A program made the translations under genes and the position numbers. This document shows, piece by piece, positions 15,818 through 22,983 of a DNA stretch of 64,000 bases. This DNA comes from Aliishimia sp965656085 (lineage in GTDB: Bacteria > Pseudomonadota > Alphaproteobacteria > Rhodobacterales > Rhodobacteraceae), in contig CBFHJA010000011.1 of the NCBI GenBank assembly GCA_965656085.1, positions 44,234-108,233 of the forward strand, given 5' to 3'. Positions within the stretch are counted from its first letter, which is position 1, and each line of letters starts with the position of its first letter. The notes below the pieces were generated by a model. The model was not told the origin of the DNA, made no database searches, and saw only the letters and a list, made by a program, of their open reading frames with translations.

Positions 15818-16981
15818 TCACCCCATCTCCGCCATCAATTCCCGCCCGATCAGCATCCGCCGGATCTCGCTGGTCCCGGCCCCGATCTCCATCAGCTTGG
15901 CGTCCCGGAAGATCCTCGACACCGGATGATCGCTCAAAAACCCGGCCCCGCCCATCGCCTGCACCGCCTGATGCGCCTGCTTCATCGCCTCCTCGGACGC
16001 ATACAAACAACACGCCGCCGCATCCTGCCGCGTCACCGTCCCCCGATCACAGGCCTTCGCGACCTCGTAGACATAGGCCCGCGCCGAATTCATCGCGGTG
16101 TACATATCCGCGATCTTCCCCTGCATGAGCTGAAACGACCCGATCGGCTGCCCAAACTGCTTGCGCTCGGCCATATACGGCATGATCTCATCCAGACACC
16201 CGGCCATGATCCCGGTCCCAATCCCCGCGAGCACAACCCGCTCATAGTCGAGCCCCGACATGAGCACCGCAACCCCGCGCCCTTCCTCGCCGAGCACGTT
16301 CTCGAACGGCACTTCCACGTCCTCGAACACCAATTCCGCCGTATTCGACCCCCGCATCCCGAGCTTGTCGAAATGCTTCGAGGCGCTGAACCCTGTCATC
16401 TCCTTCTCGACCAGAAACGCCGTGATCCCCTTTGAGCCGGCCTCCGGATCGGTCTTGGCATAGACCACCAGCGTGTCGGCATCCGGCCCGTTGGTGATCC
16501 AGTATTTCGACCCATTGAGCCGATAATGATCGTTCCGCTTCTCGGCCCGCAGCTTCATGCTGACCACGTCCGACCCCGCCGAGGGCTCCGACATGGCAAG
16601 CGCGCCCACATGATCGCCCGACACGAGCTTCGGCAGATACTTGGCCTTCTGCTCCGCCGTCCCGTTGAGCTTGATCTGATTGAGACAGAGATTCGAATGC
16701 GCGCCATAGGAGAGCGACACGGAGGCCGAGGCTCGCGCGATTTCCTCGATGGCAATGGTATGCGCCAGATACCCCATCCCGGCCCCGCCATAGTCTTCAT
16801 CGACGGTGATCCCCAGAAGCCCCAGATCGCCCATTTCCTGCCACAACTCATGCGGAAAGATGTTGTTCTGGTCGATCTCCTGCGCCATGGGCCGGACGCG
16901 CTCCTGCGCCCATTTATGCACCATCTCGCGGAGGGCGTTGATATCGTCCCCGTGATCGAACGTCATGGATGCGCCGAACAT
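15818..16981 (-). CDS. liuA: Isovaleryl-CoA dehydrogenase
   Basis: A 387-residue FAD-dependent acyl-CoA dehydrogenase that oxidises isovaleryl-CoA to 3-methylcrotonyl-CoA, the first committed step served by LiuB/D downstream. Typical acyl-CoA dehydrogenase segments are ALAMSEPSAGSDVVSMKLRAE and YRLNGSKYWITNGPDADT. The catalytic Glu in GLDYERVVLAG is placed as in isovaleryl-CoA dehydrogenases rather than in the short-chain position. The C-terminal GGAGFLSDHPVSRIFRDAKLMEIGAGTSEIRRMLIGREL is standard. A palindrome (17001-17016) lies just upstream of the start and probably binds a repressor. It is the first gene on the minus strand of the leucine cluster, separated from the rest by ompW. Confidence 0.94.
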   Translation of the reverse strand: MFGASMTFDHGDDINALREMVHKWAQERVRPMAQEIDQNNIFPHELWQEMGDLGLLGITVDEDYGGAGMGYLAHTIAIEEIARASASVSLSYGAHSNLCLNQIKLNGTAEQKAKYLPKLVSGDHVGALAMSEPSAGSDVVSMKLRAEKRNDHYRLNGSKYWITNGPDADTLVVYAKTDPEAGSKGITAFLVEKEMTGFSASKHFDKLGMRGSNTAELVFEDVEVPFENVLGEEGRGVAVLMSGLDYERVVLAGIGTGIMAGCLDEIMPYMAERKQFGQPIGSFQLMQGKIADMYTAMNSARAYVYEVAKACDRGTVTRQDAAACCLYASEEAMKQAHQAVQAMGGAGFLSDHPVSRIFRDAKLMEIGAGTSEIRRMLIGRELMAEMG

Positions 16982-17000
16982 GAGCGCCCTCCTCCCTTTA

Positions 17001-17016
17001 ATGAACGCTTGTTCAT
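17001..17016. promoter_or_regulatory. Palindromic operator upstream of liuA
   Basis: ATGAAC-GCTT-GTTCAT is a perfect 6+6 inverted repeat 20 bp upstream of the liuA start. The size and position suit a TetR- or MerR-type repressor of branched-chain acyl-CoA catabolism. No such regulator gene is adjacent. Inference from symmetry and position. Confidence 0.5.
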
Positions 17017-17166
17017 AAAGCTAGAGGACGTACCGAGTCCCGTCAAGCAATACCCGCTATACCCGCCCCGGACTTGATCCAAGCCTGCCGCGAAGCGGCG
17101 GGCGATGCGCGGCAGGCGCTTTTCGAAGAAAAGCTGCCGAGAGCGCGGGGCCTCGACGAGTTTCGA

Positions 17167-17192
17167 CCCGTAGGGTGGGCAATCTGCCCACC
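17167..17192. repeat. Palindromic intergenic repeat, left flank of the OLD-like gene
   Basis: CCCGTAG followed by GGTGGGCA-ATC-TGCCCACC, a perfect 8-bp inverted repeat with a 3-nt loop. A second copy in the same orientation lies at 18991-19015 beyond the OLD-like gene, and a third lies inside liuB at 11761-11784. Confidence 0.85.
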
Positions 17193-17500
17193 ATTCCGCA
17201 CATCAACATTTCGCACAAGCCGGGCCATCGCCTGACCGGGGGCTGGCGATCCCACGATGGAACGGCGCACTTTATGGCCGCCAAACACATCCCCCAAAAT
17301 GAGCGGGCAGCGCACCCTCCCCAAATCGCCAGACCGCGGGCCGGTCAGGCGCTCAACGTTACGGCTAGAGAGCGTTTTGTGCAGACTAGACCCTTCTGTG
17401 CGAGACATTGTAGAACGGCCAAGTGCGCTAGCGTTGCGCGTATACAAGGTTTAGATCATACAGATTGCAAGCCAGAACAATGGCAGTAGGAGTGTGACGA

Positions 17501-18979
17501 TTGAACAGGCGCATTAAAATTTCAAACCTAAAAAGCGTTTCGACCTTAGATTTTGAGCTTCCGGCCGGGGGAGTGTGGCTCTTAACTGGAGAAAACGGGA
17601 GCGGAAAGACTACCCTGCTGGCTTGTCTACACCGCCTAGGTGACAAAAATGCATTTCCAAAGCACTTTCAGACATCGAACATTTCCGACAGACTGGACAA
17701 CTACACAAATGGAAAGATCAGTTTCTCAATTGGAAACAGTGAGGTTGTTTATCGGTACAGTGGAACTCGGTGGGCCCCAAAACCAAAGAAAAACACAAGT
17801 ATCCTCAAAAATTTTGGCTATGGTAGTGTAATCTTTGTTGGCGCAAACGCTGAACGCGTTACTCCAAAACCAGAAGACTTTAGTACTGACAGAATCCACT
17901 CTGTTCCACAAACGCTCAAAGATGCCGCCAACGAGATATTCAACACACAAAAGTTTAATTCCCTTCGACGCGTCAATGTCACTCGCGGACAGAATCAAGC
18001 ATTTGTTTTCAAAGATGGAAATAGTTATTATTCCGAGAAAAATTTTAGCCTCGGCGAACTATGCACCCTTAAGCTCATTGGGAAACTTCAATCTGCCCCT
18101 CCCAATAGTTTAATTGTAATTGATGAACTTGAAATGGCATTACATCCATCTGCTCAAGTTCGCCTATACCATTATCTTGTAAGGGTCGCAAAGGATCACG
18201 ACCACACAGTAATTTTTTCTACGCACTCAGTGAGTCTGATAAAGACAGCAGAAAGACATTCAATTTTGTATCTGCAAAAGCAAGGTCAGGAGACTTATGC
18301 ACTCAAGAAGCCTTATCTTTCAACGGTTCTAGGTGGATTGGCATTTGTTGAAGAGAAATCTGCCGACACTGTAATTTACGTCGAAGATGAAATGGCTGAG
18401 CACTGTACCCGTGCATTTTTGACACTTGTGTTGAGTCACAGACTTCAACATGAAGATGGCAATCCGCCGAAGGTTGAAGTGGTTCCGATTGGAGGGTTTT
18501 CTCAAGTTGTTGACTTTCTCAAGCGACATGATGCTCTTCATAGAGCAAGCGTAAAGAGTTTCGCTCTACTTGATGAAGATGTTAAGTCCGAGACTGTCGC
18601 AGGTTGGCAGAAAAGCAACAATCACCAAAAACTCGCATGGTTCGACGAATACAGTGCGAGGATTAGGTACTTGCCTTGGACGCCAGAAAGTGGGCTGGTT
18701 CGGTATCTAGCTCCATCTGAAAATGACTTGCTGTCACTGCTCCGTCGTTTTTTGGAGCAACCACAGTTACAGTTTCCTGCCGAAAAACCCATCCCACCAG
18801 ACACTGCGGGTCGCCAAACATGCAAGCAATGGGTTAAAGATGCCTTAGATTTCTGGAACGTGCACTTTGGAATTGACCATGCTGATGCGAAGGAAGCAAT
18901 TTGCAATTGTATTGCAAAAAAATACTTTACTGACCGTCGAGCAGATACACTGCAGTTGTTTGGCCCGATGATCGCATGA
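17501..18979 (+). CDS. OLD-like AAA ATPase with C-terminal TOPRIM-type nuclease domain
   Basis: A 492-residue SMC/ABC-like ATPase of the overcoming-lysogenisation-defect (OLD) type. The N-terminal ATPase has Walker A GENGSGKTT (residues 30-38), a signature-like FSLGELCTLKLIGKL, Walker B LIVIDELEMALHPSAQ and the H-loop FSTHS. The C-terminal part has TOPRIM-like acids: the Glu cluster VIYVEDEMAEH (about residue 293) and the D-x-D-like FALLDEDVK (about residue 356). OLD-family and related ATPase-TOPRIM proteins act as nucleases in phage defence. Start: a TTG at 17501 with AGGAG 8 nt upstream; no ATG fits. The gene is clearly more AT-rich than its surroundings and sits between two repeat copies, so it looks acquired. 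It stands alone, without a UvrD-type partner such as GajB. Confidence 0.8.
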   Translation: MNRRIKISNLKSVSTLDFELPAGGVWLLTGENGSGKTTLLACLHRLGDKNAFPKHFQTSNISDRLDNYTNGKISFSIGNSEVVYRYSGTRWAPKPKKNTSILKNFGYGSVIFVGANAERVTPKPEDFSTDRIHSVPQTLKDAANEIFNTQKFNSLRRVNVTRGQNQAFVFKDGNSYYSEKNFSLGELCTLKLIGKLQSAPPNSLIVIDELEMALHPSAQVRLYHYLVRVAKDHDHTVIFSTHSVSLIKTAERHSILYLQKQGQETYALKKPYLSTVLGGLAFVEEKSADTVIYVEDEMAEHCTRAFLTLVLSHRLQHEDGNPPKVEVVPIGGFSQVVDFLKRHDALHRASVKSFALLDEDVKSETVAGWQKSNNHQKLAWFDEYSARIRYLPWTPESGLVRYLAPSENDLLSLLRRFLEQPQLQFPAEKPIPPDTAGRQTCKQWVKDALDFWNVHFGIDHADAKEAICNCIAKKYFTDRRADTLQLFGPMIA

Positions 18980-18990
18980 TAGGTGACAAC

Positions 18991-19015
18991 CCGTAGGGTC
19001 GGCAATCTGCCCACC
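18991..19015. repeat. Palindromic intergenic repeat, right flank of the OLD-like gene
   Basis: CCGTAGGGTCGGCA-ATC-TGCCCACC, the same element as at 17167-17192 with one substitution in the left arm, 11 bp after the OLD-like stop codon. It is in direct orientation relative to the left copy. Confidence 0.85.
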
Positions 19016-19087
19016 TTCTTCGCCCACCGCCTACAACCCAAAACGGTCCCTCCGAGGCCCTGTTGCGCATTCCCCACCCCAACCGTC

Positions 19088-19206
19088 CGGTGGGTTAACA
19101 AGGGGTAACCGGACCGTGCGTATGTACAGCTGCCATACGCCGAGCCATACGCGGAGCCATACCCCGTATGGCAGCCCAAAATCGGACATTAACACATTGA
19201 TTCGCA
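19088..19206. repeat. 118-bp structured repeat, copy A (inverted relative to 36687-36804)
   Basis: Begins CGGTGGGTTAACAAGGGGTA and ends TTAACACATTGATTCGCA. It contains an 11-bp stem (GCTGCCATACG at 19129-19139 with CGTATGGCAGC at 19165-19175). The copy at 36687-36804 is the reverse complement with the same outer ends and stem but different loops. It lies between the OLD-like gene and the IS3 remnant. Confidence 0.85.
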
Positions 19207-19269
19207 ATCGAAATACACCCTCCCACGGCGGCCTGCGGCACCTTCAATTGCGCAATGCACTGAGGCGAC

Positions 19270-19580
19270 ATCTGCGCTGACCGGACGCGGCTCATCCCGA
19301 GCAAATCGGCCTGCCGCGTGAGGCCAAGCCTGTGGTCACGATTGATCCTTTCCATACGCTCCCCGACAGGTCGGCCTTGGCGAGCGCGTCTCCCCAAAAG
19401 TCATTTTCCCGCGTCAACTGACCGATCTTGGCATGCAAAGGTGTCACGTCGATCTCGGAAGCCTTCGACGCCCTGGGCCTTTTGTCGAAAAATTCCGTAA
19501 CGACATCAAGGAGTTGATCCTTCCACCGGTCGATCTGGTTCGGATGCACATCGAACCGTGTCGCCAGTTCGCCCATCGAG
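19270..19580 (-). pseudogene. Degenerate IS3-family transposase remnant (orfA end and orfB start)
   Basis: One minus-strand frame encodes MGELATRFDVHPNQIDRWKD followed by HAKIGQLTRENDFWGDALAK, the IS3-type OrfA helix-turn-helix and leucine-zipper region. A second, shifted frame then gives ERINRDHRLGLTRQADLLGM, the start of the matching OrfB. The rest of the integrase domain is missing and the OrfA N-terminus is replaced by the end of arsR. It is a truncated, frameshifted scar of an insertion sequence, not a functional element. No terminal repeats are recognised. Confidence 0.8.
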
Positions 19581-19601
19581 TCGTGACGAGCAAAATTGGG
19601 A

Positions 19602-19949
19602 TCAGCGCGCGCCGTCTGTGCTGTCCGCATCAAGCAGGGTCAGGATGTCCTTGCAGTTCTGGACCTTGCCGCCGCAACAATCCGACAACAGAAATCCGAC
19701 GAGAGTGTTCACGGCCTCCAGCCGTGCGGCATACCGGATCTCACGCTGATGCCGCGTGCTGGTCAGCAACCCCGCACGTTTGAGAATCGCGAGGTGCCCC
19801 GAGAGGGTCGAGGGCTTCGCCTCCAGTTGCTCAGCGATCGTCAGTGCGGGCACGCCGCGAGGAACCTGCTGCACGAGGAGCTTGAACACGGACAGCCGGG
19901 TCGGATGGGCGAGTGCCGCAAATGCGTCGATGGCCGAGTCCTGATCCAT
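19602..19949 (-). CDS. arsR: ArsR/SmtB family As(III)-responsive repressor
   Basis: A 115-residue winged-helix repressor. The N-terminal FAALAHPTRLSVFKLLVQQVP and the recognition helix LEAKPSTLSGHLAILKRAGLL are classic ArsR. The C-terminus carries DCCGGKVQNC, the Cys-Cys...Cys group used as the As(III) site in many alphaproteobacterial ArsR proteins. A perfect 10+10 palindrome (19946-19973) covers its own start codon and faces the divergent deacylase-orf108-acr3 operon, so it probably represses both directions. Its 3' end abuts an IS3 remnant. Assignment to arsenic rests on the cysteines and on acr3 nearby. Confidence 0.9.
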   Translation of the reverse strand: MDQDSAIDAFAALAHPTRLSVFKLLVQQVPRGVPALTIAEQLEAKPSTLSGHLAILKRAGLLTSTRHQREIRYAARLEAVNTLVGFLLSDCCGGKVQNCKDILTLLDADSTDGAR

Positions 19950-19973
19950 AATTCGTGAATGCCCGAATTATGG
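19946..19973. promoter_or_regulatory. ArsR operator palindrome
   Basis: CCATAATTCG (19946-19955), 8-bp spacer, CGAATTATGG (19964-19973): a perfect 10-bp inverted repeat in the 92-bp gap between arsR and the divergent deacylase gene, overlapping the arsR start codon. Strong candidate for ArsR binding. Confidence 0.75.
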
Positions 19974-20041
19974 AAGCTTGACCAGAGCGCGATGATCCCG
20001 TAGCCCGGACTCAATTCGGAAAAACCCGAAATGAAGGGCGA

Positions 20042-21043
20042 ATGACCGGCACCCTGATCACATCCGAAGTCGATTTCGACACCACGGGAAAGCAAGCGGG
20101 CTATCTCCGCGTGCCGCATTCCACCCATCGGTCGGCCTATGGATGGATTCCGGTGCCGATCACGGTGATCCGCAACGGGGACGGGCCAACGCTTGTGATC
20201 TCGGCCGGGGTACACGGCGACGAATACGAAGGGCAGATCGCGGTCGCGAACTTGGCGCGTGAACTTGGTGCGGCGGACATCCACGGCCGTCTGATCCTGC
20301 TGCCGATGGTGAATTTCCCTGCCGCTGAGGTTGGGTGCCGTGTCTCGCCCTTGGACGATGCCAATTTGAATCGCCTCTATCCCGGAAATCCGAAGGGCAC
20401 GCCGTCCCAGATGATTGCGCATTACCATGAAGAGATCATTCTGCCTCTCGCAGACTATGCGATTGATCTGCATTCGGGCGGTTCGTCGTTGATCTATCCG
20501 CCGACACTGTTGCGCGGACCGGCGCACTCTCGGGAGGAAGAGGCCGGGCTTGCCATGCTGACAGAGGCCTTCGATCTGCCCTACGCGTGGGTCTTCACCG
20601 GCGGCGGTGGGCCCGATAGCCCGGCCCGGACCGCGATGGGTGCGGCCAATCGCAAAGGCGTTGTCAACGTGATGGCCGAACTTGGTGGCGGTGGATGCGT
20701 GACGCCTGAGGTGCTGCGGCACACCGAACGTGGGCTGCTTCGTATCCTGCATGCGTTGGGCATCCTGCCGGACTACGCCCCGGATGCAAAACGGGGGACA
20801 CGCGCCCTGCACGTGCAAGGCTCAATCTATGCTGACGTGCCGGGTGTCTTCGAGCCTTGCAAGGCGCTTGGCGATGCGGTCGCCAAGAACGAAACCGTTG
20901 CACTGCTTCACACTCCCGAGACGCCGGGGCGTGCGCCTGAGGCGGTCGTCTCGCCCTATGGCGGTCTGGTACTGGCGATGCGGGCGATGGCGCAGGTTCG
21001 GCGTGGTGATGCGCTTTTTCAGATCGCGGCGGACGTGGCCTGA
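20042..21043 (+). CDS. Succinylglutamate desuccinylase/aspartoacylase-family deacylase in the ars operon
   Basis: A 333-residue M14-like zinc deacylase, similar in layout to DoeB (N-acetyl-2,4-diaminobutyrate deacetylase). The zinc site is visible as ISAGVHGDEYEGQ (H-x2-E) with the third ligand His in YAIDLHSGG. The arginine-binding signature region is near NLNRLYPGNPKG, and the catalytic Glu is probably in VMAELGGGG. The enzyme should remove an acyl group from an amino-acid-like amine. What is odd is the context: it is the first gene opposite arsR and is followed with 1-4 bp spacing by orf108 and acr3. An N-acylated arsenical substrate is conceivable but unproven; ectoine-type degradation genes are not nearby. 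Confidence 0.85.
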   Translation: MTGTLITSEVDFDTTGKQAGYLRVPHSTHRSAYGWIPVPITVIRNGDGPTLVISAGVHGDEYEGQIAVANLARELGAADIHGRLILLPMVNFPAAEVGCRVSPLDDANLNRLYPGNPKGTPSQMIAHYHEEIILPLADYAIDLHSGGSSLIYPPTLLRGPAHSREEEAGLAMLTEAFDLPYAWVFTGGGGPDSPARTAMGAANRKGVVNVMAELGGGGCVTPEVLRHTERGLLRILHALGILPDYAPDAKRGTRALHVQGSIYADVPGVFEPCKALGDAVAKNETVALLHTPETPGRAPEAVVSPYGGLVLAMRAMAQVRRGDALFQIAADVA

Positions 21044-21044
21044 C

Positions 21045-21371
21045 ATGAAGGACGACCCGGCCACCTTGGGCGACAGACGCGCGGCGGCCGCCTTGCTGGA
21101 GGGCGTTGTGACGCCCACGCCCCTTCCCGCGCCCCCCGATGTCAAAGCCATGCTTGGTGGCCGTCCGCGACTTGGAACAAAAGATCGTCCCTTACGATGG
21201 GCACACGCAGCACCCCGCGCTGTGGTTGGGCGCGCCGTTATCCTGACCGGGCACACTCCGGTCAAGAGCCACCCCATCGCCAGTGCCATCGCCGGTGGCC
21301 ATATAGACCCCGCGCTTTACGGGCCTGCCTGCGGCACCCACACCTATTTCAATGGATCCAGCCAGACATGA
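21045..21371 (+). CDS. Unrecognised 108-residue protein between deacylase and acr3
   Basis: The ATG lies 1 bp after the deacylase stop and the stop overlaps the acr3 start by 4 bp (ATGA), so coupled translation is well supported even though I recognise no family. The protein is Pro/Ala-rich in the first half (LPAPPDVKAMLGGRPRLG) and ends with GHTPVKSHPIASAIAGGHID and GPACGTHTYFNGSSQT, rich in His with one Cys. No signal peptide or membrane segment. It may be a small arsenic-related accessory protein or the decayed remainder of a larger one. The spacing argues for a real gene. Confidence 0.55.
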   Translation: MKDDPATLGDRRAAAALLEGVVTPTPLPAPPDVKAMLGGRPRLGTKDRPLRWAHAAPRAVVGRAVILTGHTPVKSHPIASAIAGGHIDPALYGPACGTHTYFNGSSQT

Positions 21372-22417
21372 CCGACACAACCAAGACCGGCGGCGCAATG
21401 GGCGCCTTTGAACGCTACCTGACCCTTTGGGTTGCCCTTGCCATGGTCGCAGGGATCGGGATCGGGACCGTCGCGCCCGGCTTGGTCTCGGCCATAGCGG
21501 CAGCCGAGGTCGCCTCGATTAACCTTGTTGTGGCGGCTCTGATCTGGGCGATGGTCTATCCGATGATGGTGAGCGTCGATTTCGCCGCGGTGGCGGGCGT
21601 TGCGAAGCAACCCAAGGGCCTGTTGGTGACGCTGGTGGTGAACTGGCTGATCAAGCCCTTTACCATGGCGTTTCTCGCCGTGCTGTTCTTCGACTATGTC
21701 TTTGCGCCCTTCATCGCCCCAGAGGATGCGGCGCAATACATCGCCGGATTGATTCTGCTAGGGGCTGCGCCCTGCACTGCGATGGTCTTCGTCTGGTCGC
21801 AACTGACACGCGGGGATGCCACCTATACACTGGTGCAGGTCTCGGTGAATGACCTGATCATGGTGGTCGCTTTTGCCCCCATCGTGGCCTTCCTGCTGGG
21901 GGTCACCGATATCGTCGTCCCTTGGAAGACACTTGTTCTGGCAACCGTTCTTTACGTGGTTCTGCCGCTGATTGCCGGGTTGCTGACGCGGCGTGTGCTT
22001 GCCAGCCCGGACCGGATCGAAGCCTTCACGGCCCGCATCAAGCCGTGGTCGGTTGTGGGCCTGATTGCGACGGTGACGATCCTGTTCGGCCTGCAGGGCG
22101 AGGTGATCTTGCAACGCCCACTGCTGATCGCGCTGATCGCGGTGCCGATCCTGATCCAGTCCTACGGCATTTTCGCGCTGGCCTACGGCGCGGCCTATCT
22201 GCTGCGCGTGCCGCATCGCATCGCCGCGCCGTGCGCTATGATCGGCACGTCGAATTTCTTTGAACTGGCGGTGGCCGTCGCGATCAGCCTCTTTGGCCTG
22301 AATTCCGGCGCGGCGCTGGCCACGGTTGTCGGTGTTCTGGTCGAGGTGCCGGTGATGCTGTCGCTGGTGGCCTTTGCCAACCGCACGCGGGCGCGCTTTT
22401 CGGGGGCTTCGGGGTGA
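21368..22417 (+). CDS. acr3: Acr3-family arsenite efflux transporter
   Basis: A 349-residue, ten-helix membrane transporter of the BART superfamily. Acr3 hallmarks: FAAVAGVAKQPKGLLVTLVVNWLIKPFTMA, the essential Cys in GAAPCTAMVFVWSQL, NDLIMVVAFAPIV, and GTSNFFELAVAVAISLFG. It should export arsenite (and perhaps antimonite) across the inner membrane. The ATG at 21368 overlaps the orf108 stop. It is under probable ArsR control with the deacylase. No arsenate reductase (arsC) or arsH is in the window, so the input may be arsenite itself or an arsenical handled elsewhere. Confidence 0.93.
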   Translation: MTDTTKTGGAMGAFERYLTLWVALAMVAGIGIGTVAPGLVSAIAAAEVASINLVVAALIWAMVYPMMVSVDFAAVAGVAKQPKGLLVTLVVNWLIKPFTMAFLAVLFFDYVFAPFIAPEDAAQYIAGLILLGAAPCTAMVFVWSQLTRGDATYTLVQVSVNDLIMVVAFAPIVAFLLGVTDIVVPWKTLVLATVLYVVLPLIAGLLTRRVLASPDRIEAFTARIKPWSVVGLIATVTILFGLQGEVILQRPLLIALIAVPILIQSYGIFALAYGAAYLLRVPHRIAAPCAMIGTSNFFELAVAVAISLFGLNSGAALATVVGVLVEVPVMLSLVAFANRTRARFSGASG

Positions 22418-22983
22418 GCGTTCCCGGCACGCACACACCCCCGGGGTGATGCAGGGCGCAGACGGGATGGACCTGTTCGCAGCCGGCTGTGCCGACATGG
22501 ATTTCCGCGCAACGCCATGCATCACCGATGCGACAACTGACCCCGCCGCGCATCGGGTCGATGGCCTGGAGAACGTCCCGGGCCGGTTGGTCAACAGGCC
22601 AATCCTGTGCAGCCCGAAAGGCCTTCTTTTCTGCCGGCCATCCGAATCCGTCCTTGGGAGGTCTGATGTCTTGCAACCCGGGCCCATCTACAGGGAAGAC
22701 GGCCAGATGATCGTGAATGAAAGAGGAACGCGTTGACTGACGCGGTGCAATTGTCCGCAGAGCATTTTCTAGACCCGAACACCGTTCGTCTTTTTCTGAC
22801 GCGCACTTATCCCTCCAGCGAGGATGCTGTTGCTTTGCGGCTCTCTGAGAAATCGCTTCTTCGGCCAGTTGGCGAGGGAAGAAAACAAGATCGCGAAAGT
22901 TTGGAAGCATCGTTCTTATGGATCAATGTCCAGTCATGAATTAGACCTCAACAAAACGATACATACGGAGCCGACCAGCGCCC
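22418..22983. other. Intergenic region between acr3 and aacS
   Basis: A 566-bp region without a convincing gene. Two modest open frames exist (from about 22460 and 22733), but they show no recognisable family, no good ribosome site and no codon-use coherence. It may hold remnants of a lost gene. The aacS start region is AT-richer. Confidence 0.5.

Larger units (their letters stand above)
16982..17500. other. Intergenic region between liuA and the OLD-like gene
   Basis: This 519-bp region holds the liuA operator palindrome, one palindromic repeat copy, and GC-rich sequence whose open frames are unconvincing. Composition shifts to AT-rich near 17400, just before the OLD-like gene. AGGAG at 17488-17492 is its ribosome site. 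No gene is called. Confidence 0.6.

Noticed and set aside
17043..17447. 134-codon minus-strand frame between liuA and the OLD-like gene
   Set aside because: Runs through the palindromic repeat and low-complexity GC sequence; no ribosome site and no family.
22374..22736. 120-codon plus-strand frame after acr3
   Set aside because: Begins inside acr3 and shows no recognisable domain or codon coherence.
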